This document shows positions 34,259-43,187 of a stretch of 62,740 nt of DNA, piece by piece (within the stretch, counting starts at the first letter, position 1; each line of letters opens with the position of its first letter). The notes under the pieces were generated by a model that saw only the letters and a list, made by a program, of their open reading frames with translations, had not been told where the DNA came from and searched no databases. This DNA is from Bryobacterales bacterium (lineage in GTDB: Bacteria > Acidobacteriota > Terriglobia > Bryobacterales > Bryobacteraceae). The position numbers and the translations under genes are program-made. The stretch is from the NCBI GenBank assembly GCA_020847975.1, contig JADLBD010000064.1:1-62740 (forward strand), given 5' to 3'.

Positions 34259-36238
34259 TCATTGTGTCAGCCTCCTCCTCGAGGGGGCGGGTTGAGAACC
34301 AGGAGCGGGGCGGTGGAGCAGATTGCGTCCGTGCCTGCGGCTGGTAGAAATGGCTGCTTTTTCGAACGGCGCGGCTGAGTCCGCAGCGCCTCCGGAGATG
34401 GGAATCACCGCCTGGGAGTTGTAGGAATCCGGGCCCGCGATGTCGAGGTAGCGATCGCCGGAACGGACGCCGGCAGGCACCTGAATGTTCATCTGGTAGA
34501 GGCCGACCAGGGTCGGGGCCAAGCCGGAGAAACTGACGTTCGCGATCTTGCCGTCGAGGTAGGCGGCCATGGACGCGACGGCGCTGCTGGTGGGATTCGC
34601 GGGTCCCGGCGAGCCGTCCGCGACGGCGGGCGAGACGCTCCCCAGGCCGGTGAGGAAAACTGCCAGCGTTTCGCCGGGTTTGGCGGGATTCAGCGGCGTG
34701 ACCACCGAGAAATCCGTCGTATGGAGCGCCGCCGCATAGCCGATTCCGCCCGGAGGATTGGTGAACACGCCGGGTGTGGTTAAGGTTCGAAAAACCGTTA
34801 CGGTATTCGATTTCTGCCCGTTGCTGGTGACCTGGATAGCGGCCACGGTTTCCGTGGTTCCGAAGGGAACCACCCCCAGGATGAGGTCCGGCCTCACGAC
34901 GTAGAGGGGAGCCGGGCGGTTATTGATCATCACCTGGACTCCGCCGAGCGTGGTGGGGAAAGTGCCATCCACCGACGTAGTCTGCGCCAGATTGGTTCCG
35001 TACAGGGAGAGGAAGAGTCCGGGGGAAACCCCAACCGTAAACGGGGCTGAACTGGCGGCGTTGACTACCCCGGTGGGGTTCAGGAAGACCCCGCTGCCCG
35101 AGAAGTCGGGAGCCTTGAGCGCGATGTTGATGCCCTGAAGAGTCTCGGTGCCGAATCCGATGCGGATCGCGCCGCCGGCTCCGATGATGTAGTGGAGGCC
35201 GAGAAAATCGTCGTAGCTCGCGTCGGCCTCGAGGGTGAACGGGTCGGAATAGGTGTAGTCGTAGGCGTTGGATTCAAATCCCGAGAGCAGGCGCTGGTGG
35301 GCGATGGTCGAGTCGGCGGTGGCGTTCAGAGATCCAAAGTAGGAATGCAGGGTGGCCACGTTGGGCTGGGACTGGTCGAGATCGACGCCCGCCTGGTAGT
35401 AGAGATTGCTGAAGATGCCCGGCGTGGGTGCTCCGGAGAGGGCGCGCACGCCGACGAACATATCGGCGCCGGTGGGCGACCCCCCGAAGATCAGGTTGCC
35501 GTCAGGGGAGATGTAGAGGTTGCGGTTGCCGGCGATGAGGTTTTGGTTGGTGAGATTGCCGCCGTAGGATACGGTGGCGAATCCGTTTTGAAAATCGTAG
35601 AGCGCTCCGTTCACGGTCTGGCTGATTTTGGTTCCGCTGCTTCCGATGTAACCGATGGCGTTGATCGCGCCGAGGCTTCCCTGGCCGTCCGGATTGATGC
35701 GGAAAAGGGCATCGCGCGCCTGCGCGGTGGTGGTGGGAAAATTGAACTCGGCTACCCAGTAGCTGCCGCGGAAACTCGAAGTGGTGGGCGGCGTCGTGCC
35801 CGCGGGAGCGGCTATGAAGATGTCATTGATGCCGTCTTCCGTGCTGCTGCCTACGAAGACGCCCTGGGATACCGTTCCGAAGACCGTCCCCTTATCGAGC
35901 GCCGGGTTGTCCATATAGCCGAGCCCGCCGGCGGAGATGGTGTAGGTTCCGGAGAGGTTGTGGGATTGCAGCCCCGAGGCGGTGGAATCGGAGACGGTGC
36001 CGTTGAGGCTGTAATTGCCCTTGCCGTCGAAGTTGATAGTGCCATAGAGGGCGACCGTGCGGCTGAGGTTGCCGGCATTGTCGCCAACAATCCACACGAC
36101 CTGGCGGAAGTTGTAGAGACCGTTGAGCTGGCTGTTGCCGCTGGAATCCCAGGGGACCGTGTTTTGGGATTGGGCTCGAGCCGTATAGCAGGGCAGGAGC
36201 AGGAGGAGCAAGGAAGGGAGAAGGCGATGGATCCGCAT
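34259..36238 (-). CDS. Secreted protein with TIGR03437 Solibacter C-terminal domain
   Basis: Starting at ATG 36238 (MRIHRLLPSLLLLLLP, signal peptide) the protein has 659 residues. The C-terminal part, from about residue 400, matches the TIGR03437 domain: PFTVGVSPGLFLSLYGTNLA, then GVQVMINNRPAPLYVV, and a GETLAVFLTGLGSVSP segment, with GLYQMNIQVPAGV near the end. This domain is known mainly as an expanded paralogous family in Candidatus Solibacter and relatives, which makes it the best taxonomic marker in the window. The N-terminal half has repeated beta-strand elements (LYGTINFDGKGNYSLNG) of unknown role. An upstream extension to 36304 would add 22 residues and disrupt the signal peptide. Confidence 0.85.
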   Translation of the reverse strand: MRIHRLLPSLLLLLLPCYTARAQSQNTVPWDSSGNSQLNGLYNFRQVVWIVGDNAGNLSRTVALYGTINFDGKGNYSLNGTVSDSTASGLQSHNLSGTYTISAGGLGYMDNPALDKGTVFGTVSQGVFVGSSTEDGINDIFIAAPAGTTPPTTSSFRGSYWVAEFNFPTTTAQARDALFRINPDGQGSLGAINAIGYIGSSGTKISQTVNGALYDFQNGFATVSYGGNLTNQNLIAGNRNLYISPDGNLIFGGSPTGADMFVGVRALSGAPTPGIFSNLYYQAGVDLDQSQPNVATLHSYFGSLNATADSTIAHQRLLSGFESNAYDYTYSDPFTLEADASYDDFLGLHYIIGAGGAIRIGFGTETLQGINIALKAPDFSGSGVFLNPTGVVNAASSAPFTVGVSPGLFLSLYGTNLAQTTSVDGTFPTTLGGVQVMINNRPAPLYVVRPDLILGVVPFGTTETVAAIQVTSNGQKSNTVTVFRTLTTPGVFTNPPGGIGYAAALHTTDFSVVTPLNPAKPGETLAVFLTGLGSVSPAVADGSPGPANPTSSAVASMAAYLDGKIANVSFSGLAPTLVGLYQMNIQVPAGVRSGDRYLDIAGPDSYNSQAVIPISGGAADSAAPFEKAAISTSRRHGRNLLHRPAPGSQPAPSRRRLTQ

Positions 36239-36349
36239 GTGTCCCTTCACAAAGGACGTAAGGGAATGAAATGGGTTAACGGGAAAAAAAATAGAGAATG
36301 GCATGTCCTACTTGGAGTATGACATCTGGCAGCCGGCGGCGTGTGCAGG

Positions 36350-38878
36350 TCACTGCAGGACCGGAAGGGTAAGGTAGTTTGCAGGAACGAAAAGGCTGCC
36401 TTCCGTGGTTCCTTCGGGGCAGGCGCGCTGGAGATGAGCGGACAGTTCCCGCCCGCTGAGCTCCGAGGCGAAGAATTGCTGAAAGGCAGCGGCGATGCGG
36501 CGGACCTGGTCCTTCGATTCGTGCGCGAATTCGATGCGGAAATGCACGATGCCGGCATCGCGCCAGGAATCGAGGTGGAGCGCTGCCTGCTGCGCCTCGG
36601 CGCCGAAGACCGTGTTGCGGCAGCCGGCATCTGCCATCACGGGGTGGACGCGTCCGGAAGGGTCGCGCAACGCGATGCGGTGGCGCTCGCAAGGGTGCCC
36701 GCAATCGAGGTAGCTGGCGCCGGAAGAAAGGAACCGGCAGAACACGCAATGTTCGGTGTGGAAGACGGGCAGGTGCTGGTAGGCGATGACCTCGACCAGA
36801 TCGGGGCCGGCGTTTTGAGCGAGAGCCGCGACTTGGGCGGCATTGAGATCGTGGGTGGGAGTGAGGCGCGAGAGGCCCATGGATTGAAGAATGCCGGCCG
36901 AGAGATGATTGGCGGCGTTGAGGCTGAAATCACCGATGAGGGGCGGGTGGGGCATGGCCTGGAGCGCCTCGAGGAGGCCGGCCGAGCGCACGAGGATGGG
37001 GCAATCAAGTTTCAGGAGGAAGTGGACGATGCGCTGTTCGCCGGGCTTGAGAATGCGCGGGCTGGCGACGCGGGCTTCGATGCCGTGCTGCTTCACGAGA
37101 TCGACCGAGGGGCGCAACCCGTAGAGTTCGAGGTAGTCGAGCGTGATGGAGGCGGGGCGGCATTCAAGGGCCGCTTCGAGTTGTTCGGGTGTGCGGACCA
37201 GGAGGTGGAGTTGCGGGGGGAGAGGCGGGGATTGCCGGGGTTGTCGAGGTTGTGGTTCCACCAATCGGGTGGGGACTGAAGAGACGGGGCTTGGGGTGCG
37301 GGATTGCCTGGACCGCAACTGTTCGACGGCATCGCGGCGCATCTGGTTGAGCACGGATGCCTGGACGAAGGGGCTGCCATTCACTTCGAGTTCGACGGCG
37401 GCAAGTTGGTAGGGCACGTTGCCGAGGCGGCCGAATTGCTCCTCGAGTTGTGGGACGCTGACAGCCCGCTGCCGGGCCGCGCTGAGGATGTCCGGTGAGA
37501 CGGTGGTGACGTGAATATCCGGATGGTCAACGAGGGTCCATTCGGCAACCAGAGGGGCGCCTTCACAAGCAACCACCTGGACTTGAACGGGCTGCTTGTG
37601 GACAGGAGTTGCGGGCTGCAGGAACGGACGGGCGGCTTTGGCGGTAGCGGGGTCACTCGATCGCCAGACGAGGTCGCCGGGGCGGATGCGAGAGAAGTCG
37701 ATGGCGCCATTGCCGAAACGGAGGTCCCAATTGCCGTCCCGGCGGAGTTCCGATTGAAAGACGCGTCCGCCCTCTTCCTCCTCTTCGGGGCTGCGCCAGG
37801 CGGCGGCATCGAACACGAGGCCATCTCCAGGTTTGAGCGGCGAGAGGTTGTTGGCAGCGGAGGGTTCGATGAGGACGCTGCTATCCTGCACGCGGACGAC
37901 GCGGCCCATGAGGACGCCGCGATGGCGGGGGGTTCGGCCCTCGACGACGGCCTGGTGGTTCGTTCCTGTGAGGAAGAAGGGACCGAGGCCGCGCGAGAAG
38001 ACCTGCTCGAGTTGGAGTTCCTCCGCGGGCGACACGCTGAGGGGCTGGCGCGCCCAAGCCTCGTCGACGGCCTTGCGGTAGGCCTGGGTCACCAATGCGA
38101 CGTATTCGGCGTCCTTGTAGCGGCCTTCGATCTTGAGCGAATCGATGCCGGCTTCGAGGATCTCCGGGATCTGGTGGAGCGCATAGAGATCGCCGGGGGA
38201 GAGGAGGTAGCGCGCTTCACCGAGAGGCTTGAGGGCGCCGTCCACGAGGAGTTCGTACGGGAGGCGGCAGGCCTGCGCGCACTGGCCGCGGTTGGCGCTC
38301 CGGCCGCCCCACGCTTCCGAGGAGAAGCACTGGCCCGAGTAGGAGACACAGAGCGCCCCGTGGACGAAGATCTCGAGTTCGCAACTGGTGGCCGCTCGGA
38401 TCTTGCGGATGTCGGCGAGAGACAACTCGCGCGCGAGGACGACGCGCCGGGCGCCGAGCCTTTGGGCGAGTTGCACCCCTTCGGCGCTGCTGATGCTCAT
38501 CTGGGTGCTGCCGTGCACCGCGAGGTGCGGCGCGATCTGGCGGGCGAGACCGGCGATTCCGAGATCCTGGACGATGATGGCGTCCGCTCCGGCATTGGCG
38601 ATCGACGCCAACGCAAAGGCGGCGTCACGCAGTTCGTGATCGAAGACGAGCGTGTTGAAAGTGACGTAGCCTTTCACGCCGCGCTGGTGGAGGGTCTGCA
38701 TCACCTCCGGGAGTTCGGAGAGGGCAAAGCCAACCTTGGCCCGGGCGGTGAAGTGCTTCAAGCCGAAATAGACAGCATCCGCTCCGGCCTCGATAGCCGC
38801 CTGAAGTTGCGGCCAATAGCCGGCCGGGCTCATGATTTCCGGCTTGGGGTGAACGATGGAAGAAACGGACTGCGGCAC
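36350..38878 (-). CDS. Peptidase U32 family protein, RlhA-like
   Basis: The 842-residue protein has the U32 core in its first 300 residues: PEIMSPAGYWPQLQAAIEAG, the conserved HGALCVSYSGQCF segment, the RGQCAQACRLPY cysteine cluster, and SLKIEGRYKD. After it comes a long DUF3656-like region, as in E. coli RlhA (YdcP), which is needed for 5-hydroxycytidine at 23S rRNA C2501, and a further C-terminal U32-like region with Cys residues (EHCVFCRFL and DCGHPC). The likely job is therefore tRNA or rRNA hydroxylation or a related modification rather than proteolysis. It is followed on the same strand, after 20 kb of unrelated genes, by no known partner. Confidence 0.85.
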   Translation of the reverse strand: MPQSVSSIVHPKPEIMSPAGYWPQLQAAIEAGADAVYFGLKHFTARAKVGFALSELPEVMQTLHQRGVKGYVTFNTLVFDHELRDAAFALASIANAGADAIIVQDLGIAGLARQIAPHLAVHGSTQMSISSAEGVQLAQRLGARRVVLARELSLADIRKIRAATSCELEIFVHGALCVSYSGQCFSSEAWGGRSANRGQCAQACRLPYELLVDGALKPLGEARYLLSPGDLYALHQIPEILEAGIDSLKIEGRYKDAEYVALVTQAYRKAVDEAWARQPLSVSPAEELQLEQVFSRGLGPFFLTGTNHQAVVEGRTPRHRGVLMGRVVRVQDSSVLIEPSAANNLSPLKPGDGLVFDAAAWRSPEEEEEGGRVFQSELRRDGNWDLRFGNGAIDFSRIRPGDLVWRSSDPATAKAARPFLQPATPVHKQPVQVQVVACEGAPLVAEWTLVDHPDIHVTTVSPDILSAARQRAVSVPQLEEQFGRLGNVPYQLAAVELEVNGSPFVQASVLNQMRRDAVEQLRSRQSRTPSPVSSVPTRLVEPQPRQPRQSPPLPPQLHLLVRTPEQLEAALECRPASITLDYLELYGLRPSVDLVKQHGIEARVASPRILKPGEQRIVHFLLKLDCPILVRSAGLLEALQAMPHPPLIGDFSLNAANHLSAGILQSMGLSRLTPTHDLNAAQVAALAQNAGPDLVEVIAYQHLPVFHTEHCVFCRFLSSGASYLDCGHPCERHRIALRDPSGRVHPVMADAGCRNTVFGAEAQQAALHLDSWRDAGIVHFRIEFAHESKDQVRRIAAAFQQFFASELSGRELSAHLQRACPEGTTEGSLFVPANYLTLPVLQ

Positions 38879-38948
38879 CAGTACTTAGGTTAGCGCGCCC
38901 CGGCAAAACCGGTGGGCAGGCCGAAAGCTGAGAGCCGATCGCTGATAG

Positions 38949-40442
38949 CTACGAAAACTGCCATCCCTTCCGGTGGATAGGCTTGAGGTACTTGTTGGCG
39001 TCGGCGTTGTTGGTGATCTTCATTTTCACAGGGTCGTATTCGATCTTGCCTTCAACCCGGAGGGCGATGACGCCGAGGAGCATCCACTCGACAAAGGGGG
39101 ATGCCACGTTGAAGTTGGAGCAGGCGGCATCGCCGCCTTTGCAGGCGCGAATCCAATCGCGATAGTGGCCGGGGGAGCGGGTGAGGTACTGTGGCGGGAA
39201 GTGGTAGTCCCTCATCTTCTCGACGGGGAGGAGGCGGGTTTGTTCGCCGTAGGTTCCTGTAGTGAGCATTCCCTTGGCGCCGATGAAGACGCTGCCGTCG
39301 GGTTTAGGGATGCGGGCATCCGGATTGTCCTTGATCTTCTCGTATTCCTCGAGGTTGAAGACGCGGCCGACGTAACCGGTTCGCGGCGGGTGGGGGGAAT
39401 CGGCCGTGCGCGGCAGGGAGGGCAGGTCGCCGATGAGTTCCCCCTTCGGGACTCCGGCTACCTCGGGCGACACGCTGAGGCCGTCGTGCCAGAAAATCTT
39501 GACCGGGGGCATGTTGCCGCGGGCGGGGAAGTCATAGCGGATGATTGACTTCTTGGGATACATGAAGTCGCTGGCGCCCTCTTTCTTGATGCACTCGACG
39601 CTGGTGGGCGACGTCAGACGGAGGGCGAGGTTGGCGGCTCCGAGGATATGGCAGGCCATGTCGCCGATGGCGCCGCAGCCGAAATCATAGAAACCGCGCC
39701 AGTTGAAGGGCTGATAGAAATTGCCGCCGAACTGGTTGGGGTAGCCTTCGCCGCCGCTGGTGTAGGGGCGGGATTCCGCGGCGCCGAGCCAGAGGTCCCA
39801 ATCGAGGGTGTCGGGGACGGGGGTAGGAGGCGGGATCGAGGTGAGACCCTGCGGCCAGAGCGGGCGGTCAGTCCAGGCGTGGACTTCGGTGACGTCGCCG
39901 ATCTCGCCGGCCCAAATCATCTCGGCGGCCTGGCGCGTGCCTTCATTGGAATAGCCCTGGTTGCCCATCTGGGTGGCGACTTTGTACTTGTTGGCCGATT
40001 CGCGCAGCATGCGCGCTTCCCAGACGGTGCGCGTGAGGGGTTTCTGGACGTAGACGTGCTTGCCGCGCTCCATGCACCAATTGGCGGCGATGGCGTGCAT
40101 GAAATCGGGAACGGTGACAATGACGGCATCGATATCCCTGCCCTCCTTGTCGAGCATTTTGCGAAAATCCTTGTATTTGGGGGCCTTTTCGTATTTCTGA
40201 TAGGTGCGCGCCGCTTGTTTGTCGTCGACGTCGCAGAGGGCGACGATGTTTTCGTCCGCGCAGCCGGCGATATCGCTGCTGGCTTTGCCGCCTGCTCCGA
40301 TGGAGGCGATGTTGAGCTTCTCATTCGGCGATTTGTAGCCTAGCGTGCGGAGCGAAGCCGCGCTGCCGAATCCCGCCGATGGAATCGCTCCGGCGAGAAG
40401 AGAGCCGAAGAAGAAATGACGTCTCGTGGAACCGTTTGCCAT
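38949..40442 (-). CDS. Tat-exported Gfo/Idh/MocA family oxidoreductase
   Basis: A 497-residue protein with a twin-arginine signal (STRRHFFFGSLLAGAIPSAG). The NAD-binding part starts with NIASIGAGGKASSD, and the lysine of the EKP motif is visible in VYVQKPLTRTVWEAR. The C-terminal alpha/beta domain contains RYDFPARGNMPPVKIFWHDG, typical of the large Tat-dependent group in Planctomycetes and Acidobacteria. Members oxidise or reduce sugar derivatives in the periplasm, where a tightly bound NAD(P) would be needed. The ATG at 40442 is preceded by AAAACTCC reading away from it, so the ribosome-binding site is weak. No neighbouring gene points to the substrate. Confidence 0.9.
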   Translation of the reverse strand: MANGSTRRHFFFGSLLAGAIPSAGFGSAASLRTLGYKSPNEKLNIASIGAGGKASSDIAGCADENIVALCDVDDKQAARTYQKYEKAPKYKDFRKMLDKEGRDIDAVIVTVPDFMHAIAANWCMERGKHVYVQKPLTRTVWEARMLRESANKYKVATQMGNQGYSNEGTRQAAEMIWAGEIGDVTEVHAWTDRPLWPQGLTSIPPPTPVPDTLDWDLWLGAAESRPYTSGGEGYPNQFGGNFYQPFNWRGFYDFGCGAIGDMACHILGAANLALRLTSPTSVECIKKEGASDFMYPKKSIIRYDFPARGNMPPVKIFWHDGLSVSPEVAGVPKGELIGDLPSLPRTADSPHPPRTGYVGRVFNLEEYEKIKDNPDARIPKPDGSVFIGAKGMLTTGTYGEQTRLLPVEKMRDYHFPPQYLTRSPGHYRDWIRACKGGDAACSNFNVASPFVEWMLLGVIALRVEGKIEYDPVKMKITNNADANKYLKPIHRKGWQFS

Positions 40443-40499
40443 GGAAAACTCCCCTTCTATCGTATGCCCATTTCAGGGCAGATTGCATTGCGGGGGGAA

Positions 40500-41447
40500 T
40501 CAGAAAGGGTTGAGCGTGAGGCAAAACACGTCTTCCAGATCGTAAGGGATGCCGTGCACGACACCCTGGCCGTTGGCGATGGTCAGCTTGCGGTTGCGCA
40601 CATCATCGGCGAATTCGGCTCTGCTGGCGGCGGCGCGGCGATTGGCCACGATGCGCATGCGGGCGGCTTCGGCATCGGGTCCGGTGACCGTGAGGAGGGA
40701 GAAATCGGCGAAAATCTGGGCTTTGATGATGGCGTTGATGGAGCCGTTCTGGGTGAGGATGTCGAACATGAGAGCAGCCGCGCGCTGGGAAGTGAGGCCG
40801 TATTCGGTGCACATTGCCTTGGCGCGTTCATATAGAGAAGCAGCGTGGCGGACCTGAATATCCTGAAATTCCCTGGTGCGGCCCAGGGCCTTCAACATGC
40901 CGCGCCAAGGTTCGACAACCTGGCCGCGGTTCTGGAGGGAGCGGGCGAACTCGAGTTGCTCGGCAAGGGTTGCGCCGGCGAGGGAGGTGAGGGTCTCGAG
41001 GTGTTCATGGAAGATATCGCCGCTGACATCGGGATGGTTTTCGATCATCTCGCCGAGCAGGGGTTGAAGACTGCCCTGACCGACGTTCCATTGCAGAACG
41101 CCGAAGCTGATGCCCTGTCCGTCGAAGTCTCCGCTGAGCATGCTGTAGCAATCGGGCGGCTGGGCTCCGGTCTCGAAGGAGCCGGTGAGCGCAAGGCAGC
41201 GCTGGGAGACGGGAGCGAAGGTCAGTGGAGAAACAGGAGCCGGTTCTCCCGGAAAAAGCATTGCCCAGGTGGCGGCGTCGACGGCCCCGGTGGCGGTGAG
41301 GCTGTGCTGTTTCTGAAACGTCTTGACCCCGGCTTCGCTGCCCCCGCCGAAGCTGGAATCGAGCGGTCCCTGATAGAGCTTCAATTCGCGCAACCGCTGC
41401 TGGATGCGCAGGACAAGGTCTCCGGACATTCCACGGCGTATGGTCAT
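40500..41447 (-). CDS. Peptidoglycan-binding protein with lysozyme-like domain
   Basis: The 315-residue protein begins with a PG_binding_1 domain (GMSGDLVLRIQQRLRELKLY, GGGSEAGVKTFQKQHSLTATG) covering about residues 5-65. The rest resembles a lysozyme or chitosanase-type fold: SFETG near residue 93 could supply the acid, and SGDFDGQGISFGVLQWNVGQG in its neighbourhood is reminiscent of the catalytic loop, but this is a weak resemblance. It lacks a signal peptide, so it may be a phage-derived or cytoplasmic enzyme. It starts 15 bases beyond the end of the PPK2 gene on the same strand. Confidence 0.7.
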   Translation of the reverse strand: MTIRRGMSGDLVLRIQQRLRELKLYQGPLDSSFGGGSEAGVKTFQKQHSLTATGAVDAATWAMLFPGEPAPVSPLTFAPVSQRCLALTGSFETGAQPPDCYSMLSGDFDGQGISFGVLQWNVGQGSLQPLLGEMIENHPDVSGDIFHEHLETLTSLAGATLAEQLEFARSLQNRGQVVEPWRGMLKALGRTREFQDIQVRHAASLYERAKAMCTEYGLTSQRAAALMFDILTQNGSINAIIKAQIFADFSLLTVTGPDAEAARMRIVANRRAAASRAEFADDVRNRKLTIANGQGVVHGIPYDLEDVFCLTLNPF

Positions 41448-41461
41448 GATATCCTCGCAAT

Positions 41462-42226
41462 TCAGATGGATGCGGGCTTTCCGTTGGGTTTCAGCAGGTG
41501 CATGGTGGGCTTGTAATCGAGTTCATGGCTCACTGTCTGCACCAGCGCGCGGAGACACTTCACGCGGGCGTTCCATTTGTAATTGCCCGGGACGATGGTC
41601 CAGGGCGCCTGGAGGGTGCTCGTCTTGAGCAGCATCTCCTCGGCAGCGGCTTCATAGTGGGGCCACTTGTCGCGATTGCGCCAGTCCTCGCCGGTGAGTT
41701 TCCAGCTCTTGTAGGGTTTGTCCACGCGCTCCTTGAAGCGCTTCAACTGTTCTTCGGGAGAGATGTGGAGCCAGAATTTGACCAGGATGGCTCCGGTATC
41801 GGTGAGTTGCCGCTCGAAGTTGTTGATCTCGCGGTAGGCGCGGCGCCATTCGTGCTGTTGGGCGAAGGCTTCCACCCTCTCGACCATGACGCGGCCATAC
41901 CAACTGCGATCGAAGATCAGGACCTGTTTTTCTTCGGGCGGACGGAGGCGGCGCCAGAAGGGCCATAAGTAATGATGGGTCTTGTCCTCGCCCGATGGCG
42001 CCGCAATAGCGAACACCTCGTATCCGCGAGGGTCCAGCTTCTCCGTCACACGGCGGATGTTGCCGCCCTTGCCCGCGGCGTCCCAGCCTTCGTAGACGAT
42101 CACAAGGAGGCGTTTGCGGATGTAGAGTTGATAGGCCAGTTCCCGCAGTTGCACTTGCAGCGTGGGGAGGTCGTGCTGGTACTCCTTTTCCGTGATTTTC
42201 TCGTTGAGATCAATGTTTTCGAGCAT
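41462..42226 (-). CDS. Polyphosphate kinase 2 family protein (catalytic)
   Basis: A 254-residue PPK2-family enzyme, which transfers phosphate between polyphosphate and nucleotides. The Walker A motif is GWDAAGKGG near residues 46-54, the Walker B-like strand is VLIFDRSWYGRV with the conserved Asp-Arg-Ser, and the C-terminal WTIVPGNYKWNARV segment is typical. Its start overlaps the end of the upstream PPK2-like gene by 17 bases, so the two are translated together. The pair resembles the two halves of a double-domain PPK2 (polyphosphate:AMP phosphotransferase type). Confidence 0.9.
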   Translation of the reverse strand: MLENIDLNEKITEKEYQHDLPTLQVQLRELAYQLYIRKRLLVIVYEGWDAAGKGGNIRRVTEKLDPRGYEVFAIAAPSGEDKTHHYLWPFWRRLRPPEEKQVLIFDRSWYGRVMVERVEAFAQQHEWRRAYREINNFERQLTDTGAILVKFWLHISPEEQLKRFKERVDKPYKSWKLTGEDWRNRDKWPHYEAAAEEMLLKTSTLQAPWTIVPGNYKWNARVKCLRALVQTVSHELDYKPTMHLLKPNGKPASI

Positions 42227-43022
42227 GGATTCTTCTCGGGCGTTCGGGAACCGGCGGGGCAGCTTCGGCGTTTTGCACGGCGTTGAGGAGCAGAGGCATG
42301 GACTCGGGCGCCTTGGCGTGGAGAACCTCCTCGAGTCTTTGGATGATGCTCTCGAAGACCTTCACGCGGGCATAGCGCGGATCGTCGGCTTCGACGATGG
42401 TCCAAGGAGCCCATTCGGCTTCGGTGCGCATGAGCATTTCCTCGACGGCTTTCAAGTAGAGATCGTGCTGCTTCAACTGGAGCTTGTCTTCCGGGTCGCG
42501 CATGAGCTTGGAGATAGGATCTTTGGCCTGTTTCTTGAGGCGGCGTTTCTGCTCTTCACGGCTGATGTGAAGGAAGAACTTGACCACCTGGTAGCCGTCG
42601 TCGGAGAGAGCGCGCTCGAAATCATTGACGTCTTCAAAGGCCTGCTGCCACTCCGTTTTTCGGATGCGTTTTTCGACGCGCTCGATCAGGACGCGGCGGT
42701 ACCAGCTCTGGTCGAAGATGGCCATTTCTCCGTAGTTCGGAATCTTCACCCAGAAGCGCCACAGCCAGGGCATGCTTCGCTCATAGGTGCGCGGCGACAG
42801 GATCATGTGGAGACGGAAGACACGGGGCTCCAGGTTTTGAGTGAGAAAGTTGACCATGGCTCCGCGGCCGGAGGCGCCCCATCCTTCGAAGACGAGGACG
42901 ACGGGAATCTTGGCGTCCCAGCAAAGGCGCTGAATCGAGTAGAGGCGGGCGCGGAGTTCGGGGATTCGCTTTTTGTATTCCGCTTCACTGATGGTTTTCG
43001 CGAGGTCGATTTTTTCGAGCAT
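42210..43022 (-). CDS. PPK2-like protein with altered Walker A motif
   Basis: From ATG 43022 (MLEKIDLAKTIS) the protein has 270 residues and follows PPK2 along its whole length, but the P-loop reads GWGASGRGA: the usual Asp and the Lys of GxDAAGKG are replaced by Gly and Arg. The later FDQSWYRRV strand also changes the DRSWYGR motif. It is likely to be inactive or weakly active and to act as a structural partner of the next gene, which keeps all residues. The order degenerate-then-intact matches N- and C-halves of double-domain PPK2 proteins. A 17-base overlap couples the two genes. Confidence 0.85.
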   Translation of the reverse strand: MLEKIDLAKTISEAEYKKRIPELRARLYSIQRLCWDAKIPVVLVFEGWGASGRGAMVNFLTQNLEPRVFRLHMILSPRTYERSMPWLWRFWVKIPNYGEMAIFDQSWYRRVLIERVEKRIRKTEWQQAFEDVNDFERALSDDGYQVVKFFLHISREEQKRRLKKQAKDPISKLMRDPEDKLQLKQHDLYLKAVEEMLMRTEAEWAPWTIVEADDPRYARVKVFESIIQRLEEVLHAKAPESMPLLLNAVQNAEAAPPVPERPRRIHARKH

Positions 43023-43187
43023 TGTTTCGGTTACGCCCGCAATCCGCCGCTGTCCAACGGGCCCCTGCACGACGATGATATCAGGAGCGGACGGAAGGGC
43101 GGAAGGAGGGCTCGAGTAGCATCGCCGGTTGATGGCGCCCGGACGCCCCTGTTCGCGCCACGGTATATCTTGGTAGGAGCCAACAGG

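Noticed and set aside
35192..38893. Open frames of 376 and 460 codons on the + strand opposite the TIGR03437 and U32 genes
   Set aside because: Both are antisense to well-recognised genes and have the typical biased composition of antisense frames in GC-rich DNA.
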